Shown here one piece after another: positions 22,261 through 33,719 of a stretch of 64,000 nt of DNA. Made by a program: the position numbers and the translations under genes. Origin of the DNA: Cryptomeria japonica. Lineage: Eukaryota > Streptophyta > Pinopsida > Cupressales > Cupressaceae. Position 1 is the stretch's first letter, and the number at the start of each line of letters is the position of its first letter. The stretch covers positions 909,115,009 to 909,179,008 of the forward strand of contig NC_081414.1 of NCBI RefSeq assembly GCF_030272615.1, written 5' to 3'. The notes under the pieces are model-generated. The model searched no databases, was not told the origin of the DNA, and saw nothing but the letters and a program-made list of their open reading frames with translations.

Positions 22261-22620
22261 TTGAGGAATATTCTGACACTGGTACAGATGGAGAACTTAA
22301 GAAAGCAATTAGAAGGAGCTCTTTTAGACTATGATTCAGAGAAGTTGAAAAATATCAAACTCGAATATGATATGAGGACTGCACTTGAATTCATTCAAGG
22401 ACTTCAGGAGAATCTTACTATTGCTAAAAATAAGAGAAAAGAACTTCATGAAAAGATACAAAGTGATGATGATGAAAAGATTGATGAGGTAAAGCAAGAA
22501 TTCTCAAGACAATGGATTAGAAAGACAGATTAGAATGTTGATGAGACTATTCCTTCACCAGTAGAATAGAGTATTACTCCACCGACAGGAGATTCTTCAT
22601 CCAACTAAGAAGTAACCCTT
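22261..22620 (+). pseudogene. Short coiled-coil ORF in the leader of the pol-less element
   Basis: The frame 22261-22533 encodes about 90 residues that are highly charged and heptad-like (MENLRKQLEGALLDYDSEKL...), followed by TAG and a short Pro/Ser-rich tail with more stops to about 22610. It lies in a different frame from the main ORF and about 300 bp upstream of it. It may be the N-terminus of a gag-like protein or a separate small ORF. No known domain is recognised. Confidence 0.5.
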
Positions 22621-22910
22621 TGGGGGTATTGTAGCAAGTTGAATATCATGCAAATTACCCTCGGTAGATGGTATGAAAATGAATTTCTTCTCTACCGGCA
22701 GATGTGTTAAGTTTCACTTAACCGACTAGCATTTAATGCGGTTGTTGGAAGAAAAGAAATTATAAATCATCGGTTTTCCCTCTTTTTAAATTCACTGAGC
22801 ATTCAAACTTTCAGAGAGCATGAAATCCACGCGAAGGCATCCAAGGCAAAGAAGTGAAGCGATTTCTCTCAAGCACTCAACCATTATCAAGCAACTCAAG
22901 GTATTTTTCA

Positions 22911-25140
22911 ATGGCTTCCTCCTCTACTCCGGAATTTATTGCAAACCCTACTATTGTGGAAGTTGCAAAATTCCCTAGGCCCATTTTTAAGATTAACCCC
23001 AAAATAGCCAAGCAAGATGATTCTATTGGCGCTTTTTCAAAAATTCCAAAAGGTGTTGCTTATGCTGAAGACCCTAGAATATATATTCACTGCAATATTG
23101 AGGAATTTGGTTCTGAGGAAATATTAAAAACATTTAAAACTATTATCTGTGATGAAAATGGAAATGTAAAACCCGAGCACAAGGTAATTGAAACTTTAGG
23201 TTTTGTGGAAATCTTGGACATCCCTGAATTTCCTAAGGAGGTAGTAAGAATTGTCCTCAGCAAAGTTCATGGAGAATTTCTTTGGCTAGATTCAGTTTGC
23301 AAAATCACTAAGGAAGAAATTAGGGTAGCGACAGGTTTACCCTCCACGAGTAGTAGGCCAGATAAGACTAAGAAGGTTCCTAATAACACTGTCATGACAT
23401 TAATAGAAGCAACATATGATAGCAGATCCTTGAGAGTAAATGATGTCAAAGATGAAAATGTCAGATTCATAAGCATGATCCTAGGTTATAAGACCACACA
23501 TGTAAACTGACTTAACTCAGTTTCCAATCTTTGTATTAAAAGTGCTAATGATATGGTGAATAATGATGCAAAAATAGATGTATGTGAGTGGCTAAAAGAT
23601 GAACTGATAGATAATCTGAAAAAGATAAAATGTGATAAGAAAGGAACATTTTGTTTTGGCAATCTTTTGGTATGTCTTATGTTATATTTCACAAAAGAAG
23701 CTCCCAGTATTGGAAAGAAAGATTTTGGATATGATATACCGATAGGCAAACAATTGTTAGAAATATTCACTGGTATGGGCACTGATAAGGAAAACAATAT
23801 AACAGAGTACTTCAAAACCTTCAAAGAAAAAATGAAAACAAGGGAGAGACTACCACAGAGTGTAGTGGATAAGTACTACAAGGAAATATGTTTTGTAATA
23901 AAAAAGGATGAAATTTGGATGGAGGCAGTTCTTCCTAGAATTGTATGGGTAACTGAAATGGGGTATGAGGCAGATGTCAATATCATTGAAAATTATGCTA
24001 AAGCATTGTTAGAGGCACCTAGAGAACCAGAAGAAAAGGTTTTTAGAAATGCAGAAACAATAGAAAGTGGTTTACAAACAATGAAACAGAGAAAGAAAAG
24101 AGAAAAATACATAAGAAGTGCAACAAAGCAAGTTAAGGAAATAAAAGAAAATGTCATGAAACTAACTAGAATAAAGGAAAGTGACCTAAAAGGATTACAA
24201 CCAGAGGCACACATCTCACCGGTTGGTACATCATCTGATAGTGAGATGCCTATTGAGTTTAAAAGAGTTGATAGGAAGAGAAAACCTTCACCAATACCCT
24301 GTCCTCCACCCAAGAAAACAAGAACAAGAAGGTAGAAGCAACAGGCAGTGAGACCACCAACAAAGAAGTTGACACCAAAGAAGAAACAAAAACAAGTTAT
24401 ACCACCTCTGGATAACTTACTAAGTGAAATCACTGATGATGAGAATCTATCAAATGTTAGCAAATTGTATAATACATTCACTAATACAGAAAAGGAAAGT
24501 ATTGAGAATAACATAATTCTACATCTTGACATATACAAGAAGGTGTTAATAGAAGTTGTAGATGATTTGCCTAATGAATTGTACAAGAGGTTAGATGCAA
24601 AGAGGATTGGAGTTATGGAGCTAGATAAGAAACTAAAGATTGAAAAACTTCTAGTGGTTCATCCGGTTAACTCTGTAGAGGAGATTGATGAACTAATTAG
24701 TGAAGCTAACAGATCAGGTTTTGCAAGTGGACACTGACATGTAAGCCTAATGGATGGTAGAGTCAATGAAATTGTATAGGAAACATCAGACAAATGGGAT
24801 TTCTTTTTTGTAGAGAAGGAAAAATAGGAAGAGCTGAACAGGCCTAAGAAAACTTTCGAGGTTTATCAAAAGGATAGAGACAAAGGAAAAGGTAAAGTTG
24901 GTGGATTACCAAACATAAAAGTAACTGAAAACCTACCACCACCTTTTCTTACTACACCGGTACATACTGAGGACATACTGGCTACTAAAAATATTGACAC
25001 AACACATGAGGACACTAACCCTGACTCAGAAATTTTGTTCACCATGAACATTGATACTCAGGAAGTGAACATAGTAGTGGACAAGGATAGCACTGAAGTG
25101 AAAAATAATATTACTAACACTTAAAACATTGAGTAATGGA
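22911..25140 (+). pseudogene. Main ORF of the pol-less element, N-terminal part
   Basis: I take the ATG at 22911 (MASSSTPEF) as start, since the frame upstream is short and lies in the leader. The frame is shared by 22911-23510, 23553-24335, 24348-24737 and on to about 25140, broken only by single stops (23508, 24333, 24735, then a few more). The block KITKEEIRVATGLPSTS, then WLKDELIDNLKKI and GTFCFGNLLVCLMLYF, resembles the plant transposon-type domain seen in LINE ORF3. The segment RKRKPSPIPCPPPKKTRTRR is a plausible nuclear signal. No retroviral enzyme motif is present. The function is unknown; it may be structural (gag-like) or a captured gene. Confidence 0.65.
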
Positions 25141-25169
25141 TAGAAAATATTGAGGTTGGTTCATACAAG

Positions 25170-26251
25170 CAGAGCAAACAAAGAAAACAGTGCATACAAA
25201 GAAACCTTTGGACAGTGGAATAAATACTGGTAGTATAAATGCTGGCACGATGAAACCGATAGTAGATTATACAAAGAAACTGATAGATACACAGTTACAC
25301 ATTGAGATAGTACAAACGATAATCATTGAGAAGCCCAAACCATTGCTAGTTCAAATGCAAACTTGGACTGATCCACCGGAGGTTGATTCAAGAAAATTGG
25401 TTATTAGTACTGCAAGCACTGAGATAGTAAAGGTAGTTGGTCGGACATGTGGTACTTCATTAAGGTAATTTAGACCTACAAATGTGATTGAAGTACTTAT
25501 GGACTCAATAAAGAAGATAACGGTTTGTAATGCATTGGCCTAGAAGGCTATTGATGACACTATTCCTATTCTTAAGATGATTGCAACAAAATGCAATTTA
25601 GATCAAGTAAAGGATTCTTTCAGTTAGTTAGACACATTGTCTAAATTCATTGTTGGAAATATTTTAAAATTTGATCAAATAAATGAGGAAACATTCAAAG
25701 AGAAAATGGAAAAGGAAAAAGAAAAATTCTTTGAGGAAACAATAAAGAAGTGCACGGAAGATATTAACACACTTTTACCGACACTAAATAAAACAACTTT
25801 GGAGTACAAGGAACTATATAGGGACACATGCAACCCACATCTGTTAACACATGATATTGAAAATAAAATAAGCACAATACAAAAAGAAATAGATGATATA
25901 GCTGATAATATCATTGGTTCATCTGAACCTATATCAGTTATTGAGCAAGAGATAACAGGATTTGAGGAAAAGATGGAGAAATTAGAGAAAGAAAAAGAAA
26001 GGATCAAAGCAAATGCCAAAGAGAAAATGCACAAACTCAGTCCTAAATTAGACAACCTTATCTCTTTGAGGAAAGAGATCTTTGAGGCATTAATTCAAGG
26101 GAAAAAGTCACCAGAGGAGAATATGCATCATCTCATCACTACAATCCAAAAAATTGAGGCAACCATGAAGGACAACAATAGATTCATACAAAGTTTAAAC
26201 TTGGTTTTGATATTTCAGATTGAAACCAACCGGTTACAAACTTCAAGGTGA
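25170..26251 (+). pseudogene. Main ORF of the pol-less element, C-terminal coiled-coil part
   Basis: After a frameshift between about 25140 and 25190 the frame 25190-26251 continues, with stops near 25468, 25542 and 25625. The last 204 codons are strongly helical and charged (EKMEKEKEKFFEETIKK; DIADNIIGSSEPISVIEQE; KMEKLEKEKERIKANAKEK), suggesting a long coiled coil that could mediate assembly. It ends TSR-stop at 26251, about 200 bp before the 3' LTR. Confidence 0.6.
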
Positions 26252-26444
26252 TATTTTACACTCATTTGACAATTTTTGACAACCTTTGTCATTGATGTCA
26301 AAGAGGGAGTAGTGGACAGAGAAATATGGCTAATTAGAGGAGATCATTTTCTTCAGGGGGAGCACATATTTTTTGGTAACTTTTTGGACTTCATTTTTGG
26401 AAACAGATTTTTGGATTTTTCTCATGAGTGTTTCCATCAATGCC

Positions 26445-26456
26445 AAAGGGGGTTAT
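26445..26456 (+). other. Polypurine tract of the pol-less element
   Basis: AAAGGGGGTTAT immediately precedes the 3' LTR. Further purine runs lie upstream (AAAGAGGGAGTAG at 26300-26312 and AGGGGGAG at 26355-26362), the multiple-PPT arrangement common in plant copia elements. Confidence 0.7.
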
Positions 26457-27249
26457 TGTTGGTATTCTACACTCTAGTGATAAATGATGGTGTTGTCATT
26501 GATGGAAACCTACTGGCAACCTTGTGGCATTCATCTGGTAAATCATCAGTAGGCACCGACACCGACAAACACTTCACCGATAGTGGAAAGAATGTATACC
26601 GACACCCCAATCGACAGGAATAAACTTTTGTTTATTGTATTTAATTGTAAATATCTTTTGTAAAGATGACATCGCATATTGTATTAAACTCATATATGTA
26701 TGAGATCTTGTAAATCATTTTGAAAGAAAAAATGATGTATGTATGACAGATATGGTAGAAGTGATGAGCGAATATTAAGGCAGATTTTGTATAAGATTTA
26801 TGGTTATAGTATGAGCTTAAACCGGTACTGAACCTGGCATAGAATATGCTGAATTATAGAAGTATATTATATTGGATTTTCATAATCCATTTGTAGGTCA
26901 GTGAGACTTCCATTTTGTGATTGAGCAGTGAGCTCTAGGTAGTTGGCCTTCCTACATGTGCAGGCCCATCATTGTAAGTAATATCCATTCATTGGCCATT
27001 GAGTGAATATTGTGGGTCACAAATCCCACCGAGGTTTTTCCCACACCGAGTTTCCTTGTTAAACATCTTGTGTTATGGTGTGTTTTCTATGTTGTCTTTA
27101 CTGCTCATATTTACTGCATTAATTCTTATTTATCGGTACACTATTTTGGAATGCAAAATACTTAATAAGGTTAAATATTATGTTTAATCGGTTAGATACT
27201 GATTCACCCCCCCCTCTCAGTATCTTTGGGACTATCATTAATCCTAAAA
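26457..27249 (+). repeat. 3' LTR of the pol-less element
   Basis: It starts TGTTGGTATTCTACAC and ends ATCCTAAAA, where the terminal C of the expected CTAACA has become A. It has an 8-C run at 27207-27214 in the same place as the 7-C run of the 5' LTR. Confidence 0.9.
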
Positions 27250-27721
27250 AATTGAGACTTTAGAAGATATTGGAACTGGTAAATTTAGCTCCCTCCCTGA
27301 TTGTTTAAGTGAACTTACCAAAGCAATCAGTAATGTTGAGGAGATAATTAATTCTCAATGTAATAGCTTCCAAATCCTGGAGAACAGAGCTGGGGCTACT
27401 GAAAATAGGCTGGAAGGGGTTGAGAACACGCTTAAGAAAATTGGGGAGAAAAGTCATAAGATCTTAAAGGCCGCCTCTGCAAGTATGAAGGTTCTTATCA
27501 ACAAGCTTAATAGTGACCATGGGGATAAGGCCTCTACCGACATCAATGAACTGAAGGAAGACACCCCTGAAGATATGAAGACTGGTCATGCTAGAAGAAC
27601 CTGTGCGAGCACCAGAAAAAAGCAAAGACAAAGCAAGGAAATTGATGAAATCAAGCGGACAAGTAATAAAATGGAGCAACTAGAGCTAGAAGTTGTCGAG
27701 TTGCTTAAGAAATTTACCTAG

Positions 27722-27916
27722 CCTAGGCTCTTTCTCTGTCGGTCCTATTTGTTATTTGTTGTCTCTCTATTGCTAGCCTTTTTTTGCTACTTAGTTGTCC
27801 TTTTCTTGTTTATTATCGCTTGCTTTCTGTAGCACTTTAATCGATATCTTATAATCTTTTGATTGTAATGGGTTTCAGGGGCCCATCAAAACCTATTTTC
27901 CCTTATTCAAAAATAA
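27722..27916 (+). other. LINE 3' UTR and A-rich tail
   Basis: It follows the ORF3 stop. The pyrimidine-rich stretch ends GGGTTTCAGGGGCCCATCAAAACC and then an A-rich tail (TTCAAAAATAA) abutting the right copy of the target duplication. The other LINE ends with a similar GGGACAGGCCCATCA block before its poly(A), supporting that this is a LINE 3' end. Confidence 0.72.
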
Positions 27917-27929
27917 ATAATCTATATGT
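27917..27929 (+). repeat. LINE target-site duplication, right copy
   Basis: ATAATCTATATGT, identical to 13030-13042. Confidence 0.8.
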
Positions 27930-30560
27930 ACTCGTGAAATTTCCCCAAAAAATAAGATAAAAACCATTTTTATGAAGAAGTGTTTAGATTACCATTCATA
28001 AAATAACAAATTAAACATATTCACATGAGGCTAACACCTATATCACAAAACACAAAAAATAAATATAAACTTGCTAATTGTCTAATGCAATGGCTTAGGG
28101 AGAGTCGAAGGGAAAGTATCTCAAACATACATTTTCCCTCATACATTAGTGGGGTCTAAAGTATCAATACGGGGATTTCCATCCACAATTTTTTTGCTTT
28201 TTTTTTTCCTCTTCTTCTTTCATAGCATATAGACTGATGAAATAGAAAAATCCAGCAAAGGAAACCCTAAAAAATCAAACCAACCAAAAGCACCACTAGT
28301 AGCCCACCTAGGGTCCTAGAGCTTGCTTTTATAGGTGGCAGAGAGGTAAAGAATCAAGGGAGAGACCATCACCAATCATATTGATCATGGTCCCTTCTTG
28401 CAACCAAGGAAGAGGCTTGAAAGTGGGCCTCTTTGATACCTTAAGTAGAAAGACTCTATCCACTATATTATTCAACGATGGTAAGAAACACTTAGAGGAT
28501 GAGGGATAAACTAAAATATTGGTTATCACAAAAGAATTACATTTGTATGGGATGTTAGGTGAATCCCATAAAATTATTAAACATGCTTTGTTCTAAAAGA
28601 CTTGAAAATATCATGGATATAGGGATGTAAAAATTCTTGGCTTTGGGATACAACCAAAATAGACACTTAAAAGAACCTAAATTACCATATAAAGTGAAAC
28701 ACAACTCAAAAATACCCAAATAGATGAATTGGAGCCCATAAGAACAACTTGGAAAATAATAGACCAAACAAAGTGCTTCAATCTAGGCTAAAACTAGGTA
28801 AATATATGGTACAAAATCCATGTTTCCAAAGTAAAAAATATGACAAAAAATGCCACCACAAACATAATGTTGGTAGCATGGTAAAGTAGGGAGAGAGCCC
28901 ACAATACTCATGCTAGAATTTATAATTTCCCAAAGAAGTGTTTGGACATCACTTATAATATTTTAAATACGAAATAAAAAAATTTATGCAAATTTTATGA
29001 ACCATAATTGGTATTTCCCCCATAAATATATCAAAACATTTTATGATCCCAAGTAGAGAGGTGAAACCTAGGTTTAGCTTCATTTCATGTTAAGAAAATT
29101 GTTTGATTTTTATAAAATAGGTCTCATAGCATCTTGATTGATTCCTTTGAAATTTTAAAGCATGCATCTGAGGAAACCTTACAAATGGATGATCCTAGAA
29201 TCTTATAAAAGGGGCAACAATTATATGTTATACTAGTTATAGTCTATAGAAATCCTATTATGGAATCTAGGACCATTTCAAATATGATAAGGTTTCATGA
29301 CTTCCCAAGCTCTCTAAATACGTTTTCTCATAAAAGTCAATTCAATTTATATCATGTTCTCTATGGTAGGAAGGATGTGTAGCCTAATCCGCTTCTAAGT
29401 AGGCCATCTATAAGGATGGATGCAAATAATAAAATACCAAAAAATAAATTTTCAGGCTTCATTAACATGAAGAGTATAGATAATCCACTTGGTGCAAAGA
29501 ACCAAGCATCAACACTATGTAGATAAAAGACCCAAACCTTAAAAATCCTAGGTGATGTAGTAAAACTCCCAATCCACCTTATGAAATCCTTTCTAATTTT
29601 CTAAGGATTCCTAAAGAAAATCATGAAAACTTAGACCTTCATGTAAAAGACATTAGAAGGATATTAGCAGAAGGAATCATAATCATGAACGTAGACAAGA
29701 ATCTTGTAGCAAACCTTACATTTCCCTACCAAAGTGAGGGGTTTCATGATAAAACTTTGTTGCATATTAATTTTTGTTCTAGTTGTGATGACTTCTCATA
29801 AGGATACTTATGAATATTGAAATATAAATGATATGACTAGGAATCTAAAAAAATTCTATAAGAAATCTATTCTCAACCAAAGGATTTGAGCCAAGGGAGC
29901 ATGGAGGGAAAGGATTATCTATATCATTGACTCTTATCCCATAGAATAGAAGAATAAAAATATTTATTAATCATCACAAGATAAAATGAGGAATTAGGTA
30001 GAGAAATAACTTTGACAAGCCCTTATAATATAGCAATCCAAGAGGTAACCAATTCCTTTAGTAGCTAGTAAATATAAAGTTTGAGCTAGAAGCAATAACT
30101 TTAGCCAACAGATAGGAAAGCCCCAAAGGCATTGGATTAATTACAATTAATATTATTGTAAGGTTATGTATTAATAAAAATAATGGTAACAAATTGGATG
30201 AATTCAAACACAAACCATAGAGAAAGAAGCACGAAAAGTGAAATGGATGTAAACTAACATCTCAAATTATCATTGATCTCCTTTTGATCATAAACTAAGT
30301 TTGGCTAGAGTCATAATAGGAGAGCCTTATGAATAAATATATATCATATGTGACAATAACCTTGAAAGGGCTTATTCATAAGTGACCTATTTACTCTATT
30401 CACAAATGGTCTATAGCTTCTATTCATGACTTGATTACTGCAGTTATTAGCCTTGTGTCCAAAAATTCTACATAAAAAGCATTGAATATTTTGATTTATA
30501 TTGCACGTGCAATTTAAAACTTTATATCCAAAATAATTTCATTGAAAACAATAGACATTA
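27930..30560. other. Unassigned AT-rich region
   Basis: About 2.6 kb without an interpretable gene. Two short minus-strand open frames (28767-28555 and 28529-28329) have no motif I can name. The sequence lies downstream, in minus-strand sense, of the copia gag fragment at 30560-31130, so it may be its heavily decayed interior. I found no RT or integrase signature on either strand. Confidence 0.4.
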
Positions 30561-31130
30561 AATGGTGAGTACCTTTAAGAATTAGGTTTCCAAACCAGAG
30601 GTCTATTTATATAAAATTCGGGATTTGGGACTTTGTTTGAATCTTCAAGTTTCTTCTCAACTTCCATTTTTTCTTTCCCTTTACTTTTGTCATTCGAACA
30701 TTCACCAAAAAAGCCTAATCCTTCCTTATCCTTGTGAGATTTTTAAAATGGATAATAGTTTGTCCAATAATGTATTGCTTTCATTGACTTTTCCTTTTGA
30801 CTTCAACTTCAATAATTTTTGTTCTCGCTTCCCATTTTCTTTTGTCATTATATTGATTATATCCTTCAAGATTTCTTCCACTTTCCTTCTTTCTTCAATT
30901 TGCAACTTTAGATTCACAACAATCTCATTTGCTTGCTTCAATTCCTTGGTAAATTCTCGATGCCTTTCTTTGAACTTATGGATATGATCTCTTAGCTTCT
31001 TCACACATTCATTTTCTATCTTAACATTCTCTCTCAAGTCTTCATTCTAAGATTCCACACTCTCAAGAACCTCAAGGGTTGTCTTCAATTCTTCATCTAT
31101 ATCCATAAGATCTATCTATTCAAATCAAGA
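30560..31130 (-). pseudogene. Minus-strand copia-type gag fragment
   Basis: Read right to left, coding begins about 31109 (MDIDEELKTTLEVLESVES, then a stop) and continues in the open frame 31037-30726: a charged helical region (KLRDHIHKFKERHREFTKEL, LKLQIEERRKVEEILKD) that ends SNTLLDKLLSILKISQG. Coiled coils of this type, finishing with an L-x-x-L-L segment, occur in the gag of plant copia elements. It sits just downstream (minus sense) of a PBS and LTR end, as gag should. The downstream domains are not recognisable. Confidence 0.62.
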
Positions 31131-31167
31131 TCTCCCTTAAGTGGTTAAGCTAGCAATGAGGGACAAA

Positions 31168-31179
31168 GCTCCGATACCA
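31168..31179 (-). other. Primer-binding site on the minus strand
   Basis: The complement reads TGGTATCGGAGC, one mismatch from the initiator tRNA-Met site, two bases from the LTR end (CAACA). Confidence 0.75.
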
Positions 31180-31747
31180 ATTGTTGAATAGACCATAATA
31201 CTAAGAGGGGGGGTGAATCAATATTCGCAAAATATATTTCTCTAATAATCTAAAACTTATCTTGATCTTATATATCCTTAGCATGAAATTCACAACACAC
31301 AAAACCATAAGAGAGACACCAAATTTTTATAGATGGAAAACCCAAATGGGAAAAACCATAGAGAGGGTTAAGTCTAAAAATCATATAACTAGTTATATGG
31401 GATCTTACAAAAGAGGATCACTACTGAAGGGCGTACAGCCAAAATTATAACAACTCACTACTGGAAAGGTTCACTACTAGAAAAATAAAGAAGTGGACTA
31501 AAAAAATTGCATCTACATGTGCATGGGATAAGTTCTTGTTAAGCTTAGACAACACACCAATTGTTTGTAGTAGATCCAGTTAACAAACTCTGCAAATCAA
31601 ACTTCACTATCTACCTACTCCAAAATGTTGCCACACTAGATCTTTCTTCCTTTACTCATTCAGCATCAACTTCCTCACTTTATCATTTACCTTAATCTTC
31701 ACATTCTTCATCACAATTCATCCATCTCATACTTCAACCATAGTGTG

Positions 31748-31936
<189 letters not shown>

Positions 31937-32325
31937 ACACACACACACACATCTATATATCTATATGTGTGTTAATAGGAATGTACATCAAGTCGGCCTT
32001 AATAACATTTTCCCAACTGATTTTTCAATGATCAAGTCACATGCTACAATTGATGTAGTGGAGCAAAAAAATAACATAATATTTCAAGGTTGACCTAATC
32101 CAGAAAGAGCATATCCTTGAAGTTCCATAGTAACATGCTATCAGAGCACAAAGACCATGATCAAACTCAAATTTGTATCAAGAAAAATTTGACCATTTTA
32201 ATTTTAAATTTATGGCCAAACATATCAGACAAGGGTGTTGGGTGACCTATTCCAAACAAATTATGCCATAACAAAGGTTATTAACTAGGAGATTGTACCA
32301 ATCTTTCAAAAAATCTCAAAAATCT

Positions 32326-32613
32326 TGTCGACTTGGTGGTCAACACCTCCTTCGAGGTTCGCGACATGGCTTAACCGCCTCCCATGGATCTGGGTAAGTC
32401 TGGAATTTGTAGCGGGAATTTATATCTCAATCTTTTGGCACAATGGAAAACATACCTACAATTAGTATCAGAGCCTTGGGTCAGGGGTTTGAATCCCAAG
32501 GGGTTTCCTTCATTCCATCAGTGTGGAACCCTCAGTCAGTGATGAGTGGGAGATTGTTGACTTGGTGGTTAGCACCTCCTTCAGGGTTCGCAATATGGCT
32601 TAACCACACTATA
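32326..32613 (+). mobile_element. TRIM-like miniature LTR element, partial
   Basis: A block starting TGTCGACTTGGTGGTCAACACC at 32326 recurs as TGTTGACTTGGTGGTTAGCACC at 32555. The two align for about 58 bp, through GTTCGCRAYATGGCTTAACC. The first repeat can be read as a 135-bp LTR ending CATACCTACA at 32460. Two bases later is TAGTATCAGAGCC (32463-32475), close to the initiator-Met PBS, and GTGGGAGAT precedes the second copy as a purine tract. That order (LTR, PBS, short interior, PPT, LTR) is the TRIM layout. The second LTR loses similarity after 32613, so it is truncated or diverged. Confidence 0.62.
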
Positions 32614-32859
32614 GCCCGTGTCTTATTTGTCCCTTTGCAAGTCCGAGATAATTCTAATTGTATTATTTGTCTTCTATGTGGCCTTTGATTGAATGCCTTT
32701 GTTGGATCCATGCTTGTACAATTTGCATCCATGTATTGAAATCTTCTCACTTCTACCAATTTGGGACAACACCATCTCTATCATTTTGATCTTTATTTGG
32801 GGCATACATCATGTTGTATCTTCTCAACCATTGACATCGATGAAAATATAATACCAACA

Positions 32860-33715
32860 AAACTAAGCACAATTAGACATGAATCAAGAACATTACGCAG
32901 AACAACCAAAGTGAGTTCAAAGTGAGTGTTAAATTATAAAAGTATATAATTTACTACACTACATTTAGCACCCACTTTAGCAGGAATATGAACTTATGCT
33001 CATTCTATCTATAGAGTGTAGAGAAGAAAAGAGATACTTTCATCCATACAATAAAGGGACAAGAAAACACCAAGCTTAGTAAGATAGCAAGCCCTAGGAC
33101 TTGGGATCTTATTAATCTAAAATATCAAGATAAAAGTGAGCAACATGAATAATATTGGCAACACACATGGATCATGCAAAAAAACCATATGGCATCTATG
33201 GCTAGTAAGATCCTTGGGAGCTAAACTATTAGCCATATCAAATCACAAGGCATGACCTCTGGGACTATTAAGAATCCTCAAATACTTACTAAGGGATATG
33301 TTATAAATGGAGTCAGAAGGACTAAGAAGTTGCATTATGCTAGGTGTCTCATGTATAAGTGAAGGTCTCGAGCAAGGGCTAGAAACTTGTGTTATGCTAG
33401 GTGAGATTCATGCCAATAAAAATTACAAAGAAAAACTCCTTTATTTGTTGGGCAATTTTGGATATGATATTGTAAAATATATGTTGCAATGGCAGCCAAA
33501 AATTTATGATCATGTATAATGAAATTGTTAAAAATATCCTTGTGGTGTTTGCAAAAAGTAAATGCAAATCAAAGTGTATTCCTCCACCTTCAAGTGATTG
33601 TGTATGCCAATTGAGAGAAATTGATTTAAGATATCATACATTAAAAGAAAAACATAATGAAACAATGAAATACCCCCAAACATAGGCAAGGTCACTCTTC
33701 CCTTATGAGTGTACT
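32860..33715. other. Unassigned region
   Basis: No coding motif. A small internal similarity exists (TTGCATTATGCTAGGTGTCTC and CTTGTGTTATGCTAGGTGAGA, near 33332 and 33386), possibly a short duplication. Confidence 0.4.
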
Positions 33716-33719
33716 TAAA

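Larger units (their letters stand above)
21426..27249 (+). mobile_element. Pol-less LTR retrotransposon nested in LINE ORF3
   Basis: LTRs at 21426-22216 (791 bp) and 26457-27249 (793 bp) start TGTTGG. The flanks are AATTT (21421-21425) and AATTG (27250-27254), a 5-bp duplication with one mismatch. The LINE coding frame rejoins exactly across it. A full initiator-Met PBS follows the 5' LTR and a purine tract precedes the 3' LTR. The 4.2-kb interior encodes a long protein but shows no protease, integrase, RT or RNase H motif, so it is non-autonomous. The LTR U5 motif and PBS point to a copia-type parent. LTR copies differ at several percent of positions. Confidence 0.9.
20236..27721 (+). pseudogene. 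LINE ORF3, putative plant transposon-type protein, interrupted
   Basis: The coding parts are 20236-21425 and 27255-27721. The likely start is MEATTIDK at 20236. A TAG (20260), a TGA near 20325 and a one-base shift in a run near 20360 follow, then an open frame to 21040. That frame holds VNETMISEAIGLSM, KFYRDRKLLDATVK, LDGKFTRVYNYHFVILNHFW and NPKTILSMHEGLMV. This layout resembles the 'putative plant transposon protein' domain of many plant hypothetical proteins, an identification from memory. An acidic Asp/Glu run and a Lys/Arg-rich stretch (possible nuclear signal) follow, then TAGs at 21038, about 21230 and 21373. After the nested element the same frame resumes with a helical, coiled-coil-like C-terminus ending LLKKFT. 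The function is unknown. Confidence 0.68.
13043..27916 (+). mobile_element. LINE with three ORFs, interrupted by two LTR insertions
   Basis: The interval is flanked by a perfect 13-bp duplication, ATAATCTATATGT, at 13030-13042 and 27917-27929. The right copy follows an A-rich tail (CAAAAATAA), as expected for target-primed LINE insertion. Inside are ORF1 with a DUF4283-like region and CCHC knuckle, ORF2 with endonuclease, RT, zf-RVT and RNase H, and a third ORF whose coding sequence resumes after the nested element and ends at 27721. Removing the two insertions (16828-18317 and 21426-27254) leaves about 7.5 kb. All ORFs have stops or frameshifts, so the copy is inactive. That one insertion includes the third ORF is inferred from the duplication. 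Confidence 0.82.

Noticed and set aside
23993-24586. 197-codon minus-strand frame in the pol-less element
   Set aside because: Antisense to the longer plus-strand frame whose composition is more protein-like; Ser/Phe-rich, as expected of the reverse of Lys/Glu codons.
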